Shown one piece after another: positions 15,074 through 24,167 of a stretch of 60,785 nt of DNA (its first letter is position 1; every line of letters starts with the position of its first letter). The translations under genes were made by a program, and so were the position numbers. The stretch is from a virus, in the IMG/VR virus record IMGVR_UViG_3300027763_000065, positions 1-60,785 of that record; one strand, 5' to 3'. The notes under the pieces were generated by a model, which saw only the letters and a program-made list of their open reading frames with translations, made no database searches and was not told where the DNA came from.

Positions 15074-18000
15074 CAGTTGTAGAGAATGCCGCCGGGGCGT
15101 TTCTCGCGGATTAGCACCTCTTGCACCGCCTGTCCGAACATTTCGCCCAACCTTGAACCCTTCTCGTTGTTGCCAGCGACGGCCGTGCCCTTGGCGTCGA
15201 CGCTGATCGGGATGGTGATTGATCCGCCGCCCCAGCCGCCGCCGGCCGCCCCTCCCTGCAGCTGCACCGGCAGGCTACGGCCGTTCGGCAGGGGAACAAT
15301 GGCCTCGGTGCCATGCAACATGGCCGCGTACCCGCTTTTGGGGCCATGGGAGACACCGCCGGCGGCAAACTGGGCCAGCGGGAAGTCGGTGACATTGAAG
15401 GCGCTGCCTAGGCCCTTGATGCCGGCACCCACAAGCCCTGCACCCGGGCCTAGGCCTCCGAAGAGGTCGCCGATCAACCCCAGCCCGCCACCGCCACCTG
15501 GTGTAAAGCCACTGCCCACGCCGCTTTGGGCCATCAGCTGACCCGCCCGCAGCATCAGCTGGGCAGCGGTCATCTGCTGCCCGGCCGCCCCGCTAAAGCC
15601 GCTAAGGGCCTGGAACAGGTTCCCGGTGAGCAGCTGTTCGAGGGGGGCGAGGATGGAATTGAGGGTGGTCTGGGCCAGGCGATCGGCGGTGCCGGCCAGG
15701 GCCTGGGCGATCGCCCCCCGGATGTCGCCGCCCTGCATTGCCGTAGAAAGCGCTTGGCGGACGCCGCCGCCCAACCCGCCCACGGTGTCCTCCGTCAGGC
15801 CGGCAGCCAGTCGGCCGCGGGGGGAGTTAAGGATTTCAGCCTTGAGCTGGGCGCTTATCCGCTCCACATCCATGGCCCTGCTCTGCTCCGCCTGGTTGAT
15901 TCTCAGGGCTTCGGTGTCAAATTCATTGCGGGTTCTGGTCCCTCCCAATTCATCCTGCAGGTCTTTGATCGCGGTGTCAATGTTGGCCAGCAATTGGCGC
16001 GTCTGCTCCATGCTGTCGGTGTTGGCCTGGAGGCTGTTGCCCAGGCTGTTCAGCGGCTTTTCGAGGGGTTGGGCGGCCAGCATCGGCGCCGAGCCACCTG
16101 GCAGCCGCCGTAGCGGTGCTGGTGTTGCATCTGGCATGGGGCCATTCATGTCAATACCGGCGAAGATGTCGGGCCCACTGCGGGGTCTTGACGCCATGGC
16201 GGGGAGCGCGGCTGAACCTGACCCAGGGACCATGCGTCCCGTTTCCCACGCACGAGTAAGTGCTTCCAGCGCTTGCCAAGCGTCAGCCGTTGATGCCCCG
16301 CCTTTGGGGTTGACGTGGGTGGTGACATGGGTCCCAAAGGTCCGGCCCGTAATGCCCTGGCTCCCAATGCGGTCGCCGGGTCCAAGGGTCATCCCTTTGG
16401 CCACGTCAATGCTGTCGAAGTGACCGAGCAGCATTTCGTATTTCTTGCCGCCGATATTGAACTCTCCGCTGACCCAGCTGCCGTACCCTTTGCCAGTTGA
16501 TCCCGCACCGCGGCCCTGAAAGCCGGTGCCGGTGATCGTGAGTTTCCCGAATGGATTGGTGACAGCACCGCCGCGGCCACCAGGCACCACGATGTCCCAG
16601 CCGGTTGCTTCCGCATCAGGATCGCGGGTGCGATTGGTCCTGGCCCCTGAAATCATGCGCCCCCCCGTCGCGACCACTGGAGGCGCCGCGGCCCCGGTGG
16701 CGCCACTAAGGGTGTCGCGTTGGGCCTGGTTTTTCAGCTGTTCTTTGGCTGCTTCCAGGTTCAAAATGGCGATGTTCTGGCTGGTGCGCTCCACCTGGAG
16801 GCGCAGCAGGGCGATCCGCTGCTCGGAAGCCTCCCGCTTCTGCTGGAACTCCAGCTGCTGACGGGCAACCGATTGCTCCAGGTTGAGCTGCCGGGCCTTG
16901 GCGTCGTAGAGCTCCCGGACAGCATCGGCCTCGCTCACCAAACCGGTGCGGCCGAGGGCCAGGGCCTCGATCTGGGCGCCGATCACCGCCGACACCGATG
17001 TGGGGTTGTTGCGGGCATCGGCCTGGGCCTGGGCCAGCGACAGCATGCGCTCGGCATCCTGCGCATTGGCATCGAGGCGGGCCTTGGCCAGGTCGGTCCG
17101 GCTTTTTTCGATCGCCTGCAGCTTCTCTTGGGCATTGCGCTGGCGCTCAAGAATGGCGATCTCCTGCTGGCGGCCGTTCTGCAACCGGGTTTCCACCTGG
17201 GTGCGTTCGGCCAGGTTGTTTTTGATCGCCTGTTCCTGTTCGTTCAGCCGGGTCAACACCCGCTGCTGGGCCAACGAGAGGTTGGCCGCTTCGACCTGGA
17301 CGCCCAGTGCCCGCTGCTGGATGTCGAGGCTTTGCTGCTGCAGGGCGCCGGTGCGGCGCAGGTTGGTGGCGCCTTCGGCGGATAGGGCCACGGCGCGATC
17401 GGCCGCTTCCAGCTGCTGGCGATAGATGTTGAGAATGTCCTTCTGTACTTGGTAGTTGGCAAGCAAAGACTTCTGCTCAGCAGAGTTGGGAGCAGCGTTT
17501 TGGGCTTTTTGATAGAACTCCTCCATCGCCAGCCGGGTTTTGAGCCGCTGCACGTCGATTTCGGCCCGCTGGATGGTCAGCTGTTGCTGCTGGATGGCCG
17601 CCTGGCGGATGCTGATCTCTAGCTGCTGCTGCTGGATTGCCTTCTCCGACTGCAAGGCGGTGACCCGCTCACGAATCCGTTGCTGCTCCTGGGTACTGGC
17701 CAGTTGATTGCGGCGGTCTCTGGCCTGGGCGCGGGCTTCGGGGGATGCCGCCACCGACACCTGAAACTGAGCCCGTTGGGTTTCCAGCCCGCGCCGAGCA
17801 TCGGCCAAGCCAAACAGCTTCTCCTGCACGGCCCGCTGGGCCTGCAGCAGGGCCAGCCCCTGGTTGAGGGCGGTGATCTCGTTGTTGTAGATCTTCTCCT
17901 TGATGTCGGCCAGCTCTCTGGTCTTGGCCAGCTGCTTCTCTTCTGGAATCGCCCCGGCGTAGCGCTTCTCCGCCTCCTGCTGCATCTGCTTGGCCAGCGG

Positions 18001-19671
18001 CGAGACATTGATGCTGCGCAGGCTGATCTTGTCGTTGGTGCCGATTTTGTCGGCAAATTCGGCGGCAATATCGGCTTGCCGCGCCATGATTTCCTTGTCG
18101 CTCAGCCCCCGGGCCTTGCCCTCCAGCCAGGCGGCAGCCTTAGCGGCTTCAATGAAAGGTTTCGAGATAACTGCACCCAGCCTGTCGCTTTTCTCTATAA
18201 GGCTATCCAGGGTGTCGTTGATTTTGTCGAAGGCGTTATCGCTATAGTCTCCCCCCTGCTGGCCAATCAACCGGAAAAACAGCGTGATTGGCCGCAGCAT
18301 TGTCGATACCAGCGACGCCAATAGCTGAAACATCTTGGCGATTGTGGTAAGACCAGCCGTCACATACTGAATAATTGGCGTAAGTATGGCGTCGGCAAGG
18401 TTCCCAACCAGAGCTGTGATGTCGCTACCAATTTGAATGATAGAGGCGCCAACTGATAACACCGGCACCAGTGCGCCGGCAAGCTGCCCCGCCAACACGA
18501 TGACTGGCTCCAGGCCTTCGCCTATGGATCGCATCATGTCGCCAAAGGTGTCTTTTAATTCCGTCAGCGGCGTCAAAATTGCCTGTAGTGCACGGGCTGA
18601 CCCACGTTCAAATCCCTGGCCACCACTCGTATTTATTGACTGCATCACATCTTGGAAATTGCTCAGCGTGTTCTCCAGTGATGCCGCTAATACTTTCTGC
18701 CCGTCATATAGCTTATTTAGTTTATCCATCAAGTCGTCATAGTATTTGCCTTCTGCTTGCAGGGTGCGGATCCGCTCGCCAGCTCCCTGGCCATACAGCT
18801 TCATCGCCAGCTCATCACCAGGTTGAACATTGCCGCTCAGCAGGCTGCTGGCCTCTCCCCGCAACTGATAACCAGGGATGTTGAGCGTCGCCATTGCCGC
18901 AGCGATGCGAGTCGAAAGCTTGGTGACATTGCTAAGGTTTTCGCCCTGCTTACCCAATCCAGAGTTGTTCTGGCTGATGATATTAAATGCGTCGTACACC
19001 TCACTGGAGGTAGCGCCCGAAATCATCGCCACTTCCTTTTGGATTTCCTTGAATTCGCCTGTGATCCGGCCGCGTAGGGCCCGCATCTGGTTTGAGGTCC
19101 CCTCAATGGCTTTGCCGTCCGGGCCGATCACGGCAAAGGCCTGTGACGTGAAGATGCTGGCCTCAGCCACCTGTTTGTTGAATTCGCCCGTCTGCTGAGA
19201 CAGGGCCTGCAGGGGCCCGGTGATCGAGCCAACGGCCGCGGCCACACCGTTGAAAATTGCCTGCAGGCCCATGGCCGCCAGGCCGATCTGACCCAGGATT
19301 GGCAGCGCCACCCCGGCCGCCCGGCTGAGGCCGGCCAGGCCACCGGCCATTTTGGAGATGCCGCCAGAGCCGCCATCGGCGCTCTTGCCCGCCTTGGTGA
19401 GCATGTCGGCGAGGCCCTCCCAGGCCGACGCATCTCCCTCCATGCCCCGGCTCACGGCCTCCAGCGTGCTGCGCAGGCCCACCAGCTTCTGTTGGAGGGT
19501 GTTCACCTCGCGGGTGGCGTTGCCGGTTTCGGCGTCAAATTTGACCTTGATGCCCTGCTTTTCTAATTGTTCGGTATATCGACGCAGTTTCTCTAGTTCT
19601 TTGTCCAGCTCGCTGCGATCGCCATAGAGCCGCAGTACGGCAGCACCGAGATCGACATCCCCACCTGCCAA
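15073..19671 (-). CDS. Tail tape measure protein with M23-like domain
   Basis: 1532 residues. The N-terminus (LYGDRSELDKELEKLRRYTE), hydrophobic stretches around residues 400-480 (LAGQLAGALVPVLSVGASII) and a long Gln/Ala/Arg coiled-coil centre (residues 600-1000) are typical of a tape measure that sets tail length. Around residues 1080-1120, LLGHFDSI, GDRIGSQG and THVTTHVNPKGG resemble an M23 endopeptidase, as found in other tape measures for local cell-wall cleavage. The family rule of about 0.15 nm per residue gives a tail near 230 nm. The C-terminal 150 residues are Gly-rich and globular. Confidence 0.88.
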   Translation of the reverse strand: MAGGDVDLGAAVLRLYGDRSELDKELEKLRRYTEQLEKQGIKVKFDAETGNATREVNTLQQKLVGLRSTLEAVSRGMEGDASAWEGLADMLTKAGKSADGGSGGISKMAGGLAGLSRAAGVALPILGQIGLAAMGLQAIFNGVAAAVGSITGPLQALSQQTGEFNKQVAEASIFTSQAFAVIGPDGKAIEGTSNQMRALRGRITGEFKEIQKEVAMISGATSSEVYDAFNIISQNNSGLGKQGENLSNVTKLSTRIAAAMATLNIPGYQLRGEASSLLSGNVQPGDELAMKLYGQGAGERIRTLQAEGKYYDDLMDKLNKLYDGQKVLAASLENTLSNFQDVMQSINTSGGQGFERGSARALQAILTPLTELKDTFGDMMRSIGEGLEPVIVLAGQLAGALVPVLSVGASIIQIGSDITALVGNLADAILTPIIQYVTAGLTTIAKMFQLLASLVSTMLRPITLFFRLIGQQGGDYSDNAFDKINDTLDSLIEKSDRLGAVISKPFIEAAKAAAWLEGKARGLSDKEIMARQADIAAEFADKIGTNDKISLRSINVSPLAKQMQQEAEKRYAGAIPEEKQLAKTRELADIKEKIYNNEITALNQGLALLQAQRAVQEKLFGLADARRGLETQRAQFQVSVAASPEARAQARDRRNQLASTQEQQRIRERVTALQSEKAIQQQQLEISIRQAAIQQQQLTIQRAEIDVQRLKTRLAMEEFYQKAQNAAPNSAEQKSLLANYQVQKDILNIYRQQLEAADRAVALSAEGATNLRRTGALQQQSLDIQQRALGVQVEAANLSLAQQRVLTRLNEQEQAIKNNLAERTQVETRLQNGRQQEIAILERQRNAQEKLQAIEKSRTDLAKARLDANAQDAERMLSLAQAQADARNNPTSVSAVIGAQIEALALGRTGLVSEADAVRELYDAKARQLNLEQSVARQQLEFQQKREASEQRIALLRLQVERTSQNIAILNLEAAKEQLKNQAQRDTLSGATGAAAPPVVATGGRMISGARTNRTRDPDAEATGWDIVVPGGRGGAVTNPFGKLTITGTGFQGRGAGSTGKGYGSWVSGEFNIGGKKYEMLLGHFDSIDVAKGMTLGPGDRIGSQGITGRTFGTHVTTHVNPKGGASTADAWQALEALTRAWETGRMVPGSGSAALPAMASRPRSGPDIFAGIDMNGPMPDATPAPLRRLPGGSAPMLAAQPLEKPLNSLGNSLQANTDSMEQTRQLLANIDTAIKDLQDELGGTRTRNEFDTEALRINQAEQSRAMDVERISAQLKAEILNSPRGRLAAGLTEDTVGGLGGGVRQALSTAMQGGDIRGAIAQALAGTADRLAQTTLNSILAPLEQLLTGNLFQALSGFSGAAGQQMTAAQLMLRAGQLMAQSGVGSGFTPGGGGGLGLIGDLFGGLGPGAGLVGAGIKGLGSAFNVTDFPLAQFAAGGVSHGPKSGYAAMLHGTEAIVPLPNGRSLPVQLQGGAAGGGWGGGSITIPISVDAKGTAVAGNNEKGSRLGEMFGQAVQEVLIREKRPGGILYN

Positions 19672-19690
19672 CGAACCATTTGCCTGTTGG

Positions 19691-20161
19691 TCATTCTGCC
19701 GGTTTCATGGTCGAGCGAATGTCCTCCGCCAGCAGGGCGACGATGGCCATGGGCAGACGCCTGGCGCGAATCAGCCCCTCAATGGTGGCGATCACAGCTG
19801 GCTTGATGTTGGGCTTGCCACCAGGGAGTGGCGCCAAGAAGGGCAGAAATTCGGTGTGGTCGCTTTTGGCCGTGCCCTGGGATCCAATCGCCAGGACGAT
19901 CGCCGCCAGCCGGGCCGTGGTGTGGGAGAGGATGTTGGCCTTCTGCTGATCATGCTCATTGAGCCATTCGACCGCCTTAAAGATGTGGCCGACTGGTTGC
20001 AAATGGAATTGATCTGCATGAAAGCGGGGATCATGCAGATCAGAACTAGCCAGGCGAAAGTAGATGCTATTCCAATCGGTTGGTTTTCGCTCTAAAAACG
20101 CCCGTAGGTTTGCTATTTGTTCGTGGATGGTTTGCTTTCTGGCGCCCCCTGGGGCTTTCCC
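19691..20161 (-). CDS. Tail assembly chaperone, T part (made by -1 frameshift)
   Basis: This frame has no convincing start of its own. It is reached from the G gene by -1 slippage at GGGAAAG (20155-20161) and adds 154 residues (starting APGGARKQTIHEQI) to give a GT fusion of about 338 residues. The added part is helical (NLRAFLERKPTDWNSIYF, then EWLNEHDQQKANILS), as in lambda-type T domains that recruit tail tube subunits to the tape measure. It ends 19 bases before the tape measure start. Confidence 0.85.
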   Translation of the reverse strand, partial: GKAPGGARKQTIHEQIANLRAFLERKPTDWNSIYFRLASSDLHDPRFHADQFHLQPVGHIFKAVEWLNEHDQQKANILSHTTARLAAIVLAIGSQGTAKSDHTEFLPFLAPLPGGKPNIKPAVIATIEGLIRARRLPMAIVALLAEDIRSTMKPAE

Positions 20162-20706
20162 CCCCCGGCGCCCCCCGCCTCCCCCGCTTCTGCCGGCTGG
20201 GGCCCGCCCTTGCCTTCTTGCACCATGAAATTGATGATGGCGGTGCGGAGTTTGCCCGGCAGCGCCCGGGAGTCTGCGTCGCTCCAGCCTTCCCGCAGGG
20301 GCAGCCATTCGCCATTCACCTGGGCGGAGCCGCGGCTAAGCACCGCCAGGGTGATCATGCGGGTGTGCTGCTCCTCCTTTGCAGGCAACAAGGGCGCAAT
20401 GCACCCGAAGCCGCCCGGGGGGCCCCATTTCATGGCCACGGAGATCTTGAGAGCGGCATCGGTTTGAGGGCTGCTCAGCAGGACGAAAGCCTGATCGGCA
20501 TCCATCCCAGAATTCGGGTGCTCGCCAATGGTTCGAGCAATCTCACTCACCTGCAGCATCAACTGGGCCGATTCCCGTTGCTGCCGGTCATATTCCTCAA
20601 TCTCTCCACCTAGCAAATCGCTGTATTGCCGCAATCGAATGGGGCCAAATTCAACAAATTGTTCTTCAAATGATGCAAAGACTGCATCCCTTGCCTTGGT
20701 CGTCAT
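20113..20706 (-). CDS. Tail assembly chaperone G
   Basis: 197 residues. The N-terminal helical part (FEEQFVEFGPIRLRQYSDLL) is followed by a conserved core (KWGPPGGFGCIAPLLP, MITLAVLSRGSAQVNGEW) and a Gly/Pro-rich tail where the slip site lies. Size, place just before the tape measure and the overlapping T frame identify it as the short chaperone of the G/GT pair, needed in a high G to GT ratio for tail assembly. Confidence 0.8.
   Translation of the reverse strand: MTTKARDAVFASFEEQFVEFGPIRLRQYSDLLGGEIEEYDRQQRESAQLMLQVSEIARTIGEHPNSGMDADQAFVLLSSPQTDAALKISVAMKWGPPGGFGCIAPLLPAKEEQHTRMITLAVLSRGSAQVNGEWLPLREGWSDADSRALPGKLRTAIINFMVQEGKGGPQPAEAGEAGGAGGGKPQGAPESKPSTNK
20155..20161 (-). other. -1 ribosomal frameshift site of G/GT
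   Basis: On the minus strand GGGAAAG is in the frame G GGA AAG of gene G, the canonical X XXY YYZ arrangement, and is the same heptamer used by lambda G/T. Slippage to GGG AAA continues in the open T frame. The GC-rich run that follows (GCCCCAGGGGGCGCC) could act as a stimulator. Confidence 0.88.
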
Positions 20707-20963
20707 TCGAGCGTTTTGTAGGGAAGGCTTGCGTTATAGATCTTAAGTCTTTCGCTTGCATTCACGCAGGCTGCTGGCAGCTTTACGGCGCAACGATCGC
20801 CCCCGTAGTCCGCCTCCGATGTTACCTGGGCCCATTCATCGCCAAACGATGGCTCAATGATCATCACGGCCACCTCCATGCGGTTGCAGGTCACTTTGCA
20901 GTGGATCAAATGGCAGGAGCCGTCCCCTGCCGCAAATAGGGGGTAGAAGCCGGGGTCATTCAT
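20703..20963 (-). CDS. Small protein between tail tube and chaperone genes
   Basis: 86 residues from ATG 20963. A longer upstream reading would lie inside the tail tube gene. FYPLFAAGDGSCHLIHCKVTC and MIIEPSFGDEWAQVTSEA are mixed alpha/beta without a recognised domain; four cysteines are present. Overlap of 4 bases with gene G and its place after the tail tube gene suggest a minor tail or assembly protein. Confidence 0.55.
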   Translation of the reverse strand: MNDPGFYPLFAAGDGSCHLIHCKVTCNRMEVAVMIIEPSFGDEWAQVTSEADYGGDRCAVKLPAACVNASERLKIYNASLPYKTLE

Positions 20964-20988
20964 CGAGGGCTCCGGCTGGCGATGAGGT

Positions 20989-21999
20989 TCACGCAGTCCG
21001 GAAGGTGGTGGCAAAGCCCAGCAGGGGCTTGCGCACACCGTTGGCCGATGCGTTGTTGGAGGCGTCCACCGACTGCTGGATGGCGCCATCGGCCACCCGC
21101 AGCCGCAGGATTGTGGCCGCCGGCAGGGAAGCGGCCGGGGTGATCGTCACCACGTTGTTTGCCAGCGCCACGCCCGCCAAGATCTGGACGCCTGAGGAGG
21201 CATTCTCCAGGCGGAAGCCACCGCCACCGGTCGGGGGGAGGGCAAGCTGCGTCAGGGCAGCGGTGCCGTCGCTGGTGTAGGTGACGGTGATCGCGGCCGA
21301 AACTGCCACGGAGGATGCGTTGTCCACCGGGGATGTGGCCCAGCGACGGGTGCCCGAGCTCGGCGCCGTCGCTAGCTGGGTGGATTGGATTTCTCCAATT
21401 GGCAGAGGGGTTGGGCCGGAAATGTAACGGCCAAATACTGCATCGTTGCGGCTCATCAGATTAAAACTGATTTTGGTAAGGCCCGCGTTGCTGGCATTGG
21501 GATCATTGTATCCCCTAAATACGCCGTTAAATCCAGCATAATCATAAACAAAATCACCGCTTGTACCTTGAGCGCGGCCCATTTCCTTGAGAAATTCAAT
21601 ATAAACCTCAAAATCTTTGTCGTAGCGCGACCGTTCAATTATGGCAAAGTCTGCGGAGTAGTCGCCCTGGAATACTGGCGCCGAAGCTGCTGAGACTTGG
21701 ATGTTGCGCATAAAAAATATCTCACCTGAACCGGTGACTTTTGAGCCTACTGTCACAGAATCTTGCCAGCCATTATCGCCAAATAGGTTGAACTCTTCTT
21801 CTCTGTCGTCAATTTGAAAGGAAAGTTTAGTGACACCTGGCATATTGACGTAGCCCTGTCCTGTAGGTAGGGTTGGCAGGGTGATCAAGCCTGCGCTATC
21901 CCTGGTTGCATATAAGCGATTGGGCAGGGTTAAGGGAACCACCCGTACCAGACTGCGGGTTGCTTTGTGGATGCTGGCGCCGATTGCAATTTCAGTCAT
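20989..21999 (-). CDS. Major tail tube protein with Big-like C-terminal domain
   Basis: 336 residues. Residues 1-215 (GYVNMPGVTKLSFQIDDREE, SKVTGSGEIFFMR, GFNGVFRGYNDP) fit a siphovirus tail tube subunit. Residues 220-330 (SPVDNASSVAVSAAITVTY, LPAATILRLRVADGAI) form an Ig-like domain of the Big_5/SbsA type. Extra Ig-like domains on tail tubes decorate the outside of the tail and bind surfaces weakly. Placed between the connector genes and the G/GT chaperone, exactly where the tube gene V is in lambda. Confidence 0.78.
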   Translation of the reverse strand: MTEIAIGASIHKATRSLVRVVPLTLPNRLYATRDSAGLITLPTLPTGQGYVNMPGVTKLSFQIDDREEEFNLFGDNGWQDSVTVGSKVTGSGEIFFMRNIQVSAASAPVFQGDYSADFAIIERSRYDKDFEVYIEFLKEMGRAQGTSGDFVYDYAGFNGVFRGYNDPNASNAGLTKISFNLMSRNDAVFGRYISGPTPLPIGEIQSTQLATAPSSGTRRWATSPVDNASSVAVSAAITVTYTSDGTAALTQLALPPTGGGGFRLENASSGVQILAGVALANNVVTITPAASLPAATILRLRVADGAIQQSVDASNNASANGVRKPLLGFATTFRTA

Positions 22000-22011
22000 T
22001 GTGGGGGGGGT

Positions 22012-22449
22012 CTAAGTGAGTTGTATTGGTTGAATAGTAACGACATCCGGCAGCTCCACATTCAGCTGCTCGTAGGTGTCGTCGGTGGCAGCACGGGGGC
22101 GCCGTTGCGCATCCGGAAAGGCCCGGAGGATCAACAGGTCGATTTCATCCAGGGTTTGGGTCGAGTCGTAACACACAAATGTCAACGACCAGATGCGGTT
22201 GGTAATGATCGTGCCGATGCCGCCGAGCGGCTGCCGAACGGGACGGCGCTGCAGAACGGCCTCGATGCCGCGGATCCGCCAATCCGGTGGCACCCGATGC
22301 TGACCCTTGCCGCCGCCGGTGATCCAAAAGGCAATCCTGGTCGCCCCAGAGGGCAGGACGTAGACGCCCAGCTGGGCGCCGAAGAGATCCAGCAGCTGCT
22401 CTCGGATCTGGCGCAGGTTGGCGCCACGTTCGACCAGCTGGTCGCTCAT
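22012..22449 (-). CDS. Tail completion/terminator-like protein
   Basis: 145 residues. LRQIREQLLDLFGAQLGVYV, WSLTFVCYDSTQTLDEIDLL and a C-terminal VVTIQPIQLT beta-hairpin fit tail terminator (gpU-like) proteins that cap the tail before head joining. It overlaps the HK97-gp10-like gene by 4 bases and precedes the tail tube gene, which is the usual place. Confidence 0.55.
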   Translation of the reverse strand: MSDQLVERGANLRQIREQLLDLFGAQLGVYVLPSGATRIAFWITGGGKGQHRVPPDWRIRGIEAVLQRRPVRQPLGGIGTIITNRIWSLTFVCYDSTQTLDEIDLLILRAFPDAQRRPRAATDDTYEQLNVELPDVVTIQPIQLT

Positions 22450-22874
22450 GCCACATCCTCAGGCTCTTCCCCATCGCCCTGGCGCTGCATGGCCAAAGCA
22501 TAACGCCGCTCGAAGTACTCCTGGAGGGTGGTCCGGTCATACAGCACCGGCCGGGACCAGGGCCGGGCCGGCATCGTCAGGGCCTGCCCGTTGCTGCCGG
22601 TTCGCTTGAAAACCGCACCGTCATGCTCGGCAGCCGCATAAGGAGCTGCCCACTCAAAACGAATCTCTATGCGGCTATCAACCGTTTCGGGCCCGACCAC
22701 CCGTAGCGATTTGGCGAGGTTGCCGGTGTCCACGATGTCCCGGGGGGAGGGATCGGTGGGCCAGTTCCATTTGTCCTCCCGGATTTCGGCCGTAAAACGC
22801 CGGGCCAGGTAGGCCGCAAAATCGGTGAAGGTCTCATCGATGGCACTATTGATCCGCAGGTCGACCATTGGCAT
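22446..22874 (-). CDS. HK97 gp10-like head-tail joining protein
   Basis: 142 residues. DTGNLAKSLRVVGPETVDSR, EWAAPYAAAEHDGAVFKR and MPARPWSRPVL form the conserved pattern of HK97-gp10 proteins (DTGxLxxS, APYAxxxHxG, PARPWxxP). They join the head connector to the tail. It is flanked by DUF4054 and tail terminator genes with shared bases, which supports the call. Confidence 0.8.
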   Translation of the reverse strand: MPMVDLRINSAIDETFTDFAAYLARRFTAEIREDKWNWPTDPSPRDIVDTGNLAKSLRVVGPETVDSRIEIRFEWAAPYAAAEHDGAVFKRTGSNGQALTMPARPWSRPVLYDRTTLQEYFERRYALAMQRQGDGEEPEDVA

Positions 22875-23272
22875 CAGCGGCTGCCTCCGACGATGGTGAA
22901 TTTGCCATGGATCGCTTGGCGGATGGCAGGCAGGGCCACCCGATTGATGCCGATGTCCGGCCGCAGCTCAAAGGTGCCGCTGTAGCCATTGATGGTGGCC
23001 TCTGCCTGGGAGCCACTGGTGAGCCGTGGATCCAGGGTGGGGGGCTCCAGCAGCCGGCCCGAGCAGTTGTAGTCGGTCATGTCGATCCCCGGCTGGCCCT
23101 TCCAGTCGGGCTGTGCGATACGCAGCGCTGCGGTGTAGGTGAGCGTTTCCGGCCGGGGCACCGGATTGCCCGTCTCCGGGTCGTCCACCGTGGCAAAGCC
23201 GCTCACCACAAATGTCAGGACAGCATTGGCGTGGGTGCCGTAGTTTGAGCTCGGCAGCGACGGAATGGACAT
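22874..23272 (-). CDS. Head-tail connector region protein
   Basis: 132 residues. Mostly beta (AVLTFVVSGFATVDDPETGN, TYTAALRIAQPDWKG, ATINGYSGTFELRPD). I recognise no named family, but its tight packing (single-base contacts on both sides) between DUF4054 and gp10-like genes suggests a connector or stopper role. Confidence 0.55.
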   Translation of the reverse strand: MSIPSLPSSNYGTHANAVLTFVVSGFATVDDPETGNPVPRPETLTYTAALRIAQPDWKGQPGIDMTDYNCSGRLLEPPTLDPRLTSGSQAEATINGYSGTFELRPDIGINRVALPAIRQAIHGKFTIVGGSR

Positions 23273-23580
23273 CAGAAAACCATCCCCAAGACGGGCAGCG
23301 TGGAGCGCAGCGCTTCGTATTGCTGGCCGTAGAAGGTGGCGTTCACCCCTGTGCCAGAGATGCCCGTGACGGCCTGGCCGACCATGGCGCCGATCTCGCG
23401 GTTGCGCAGATCAAGCAGATGGGCTGCGTAGTAGCCCACACCGCTGTCGTGCAGGTCGCCCCAAATTTCCGCAGCACACAGTTTTCCCGACACCAGCAGG
23501 GCATCTTCAATCACCGGCACCGGGTGAATGACCATCTCCGGGAATCTCTCCAGGAATGCCTCCAGGGTCGGGACCGCCAT
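23272..23580 (-). CDS. DUF4054 head-tail connector protein
   Basis: 102 residues. LEAFLERFPEMV at the N-terminus, AAEIWGDLHDSGVGYYAAHL and a final STLPVLGMVF fit the DUF4054 family of helical adaptor proteins placed under the portal. The helical N-terminal half and the order capsid - DUF4054 - gp10-like agree with this. Confidence 0.75.
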   Translation of the reverse strand: MAVPTLEAFLERFPEMVIHPVPVIEDALLVSGKLCAAEIWGDLHDSGVGYYAAHLLDLRNREIGAMVGQAVTGISGTGVNATFYGQQYEALRSTLPVLGMVF

Positions 23581-23582
23581 GA

Positions 23583-24125
23583 TCAGCTCTTCCCGTCCTT
23601 GAGCTGCCTGAGCTTGTTGGCGATGTTGTTGCGCACCGGCGTGCGCTCTTCCATGGCCAGCCAGCCTTCTAGCTGCTTGGCATCACGCGACACATGCACC
23701 AAGCGCAGTGCCGTGGACTGGTCGCACGTTTTGATCACCGTGACGCCAAAGGCGGGTGTGTCGTTAACGGTCGGGCCGCCCAGGTCGATCTCTTCAATCG
23801 CCCGCTGACCCAACAGTTCTTGGACGCTGGCGCGCTCCTTGGCTTTTTCCCACAGCCCAGGATCGATGTCGAAATTCAGCCCGGGTTTGAGGATGAGGCG
23901 CTCTTCTTGGCCCACCCAACAGACGACAAAGTCGCCAGCGGGGATCGCAGCCGTCTGCGCCTCGATCACCTCAGGGGTGTAGGCGATGGCAAGACGGCGG
24001 TGAGCCGCCGCCCCAGCCTCCACTTCAGCGGCTGGGGCGGCGGGAGGCGTAGGGTCCGGCGCCAGGGCGGAAACAACCTCAGGCTTGGCAGAGGCTGAAG
24101 CGGGAACAGTTGCAGTAGCAGCCAT
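23583..24125 (-). CDS. Phage head-region protein with Ala/Pro-rich N-terminus
   Basis: 180 residues. The first 45 are Ala/Pro-rich and probably disordered. The folded part (DFVVCWVGQEERLILKPGLN, then SVQELLGQRAIEEI) has no catalytic motif I can name. It follows the major capsid gene and precedes DUF4054, so it is likely a capsid-associated or neck protein. Confidence 0.5.
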   Translation of the reverse strand: MAATATVPASASAKPEVVSALAPDPTPPAAPAAEVEAGAAAHRRLAIAYTPEVIEAQTAAIPAGDFVVCWVGQEERLILKPGLNFDIDPGLWEKAKERASVQELLGQRAIEEIDLGGPTVNDTPAFGVTVIKTCDQSTALRLVHVSRDAKQLEGWLAMEERTPVRNNIANKLRQLKDGKS

Positions 24126-24167
24126 AAAACGGGAGGCGATTGGGTATGTGAATCAGAATTAAGATGA

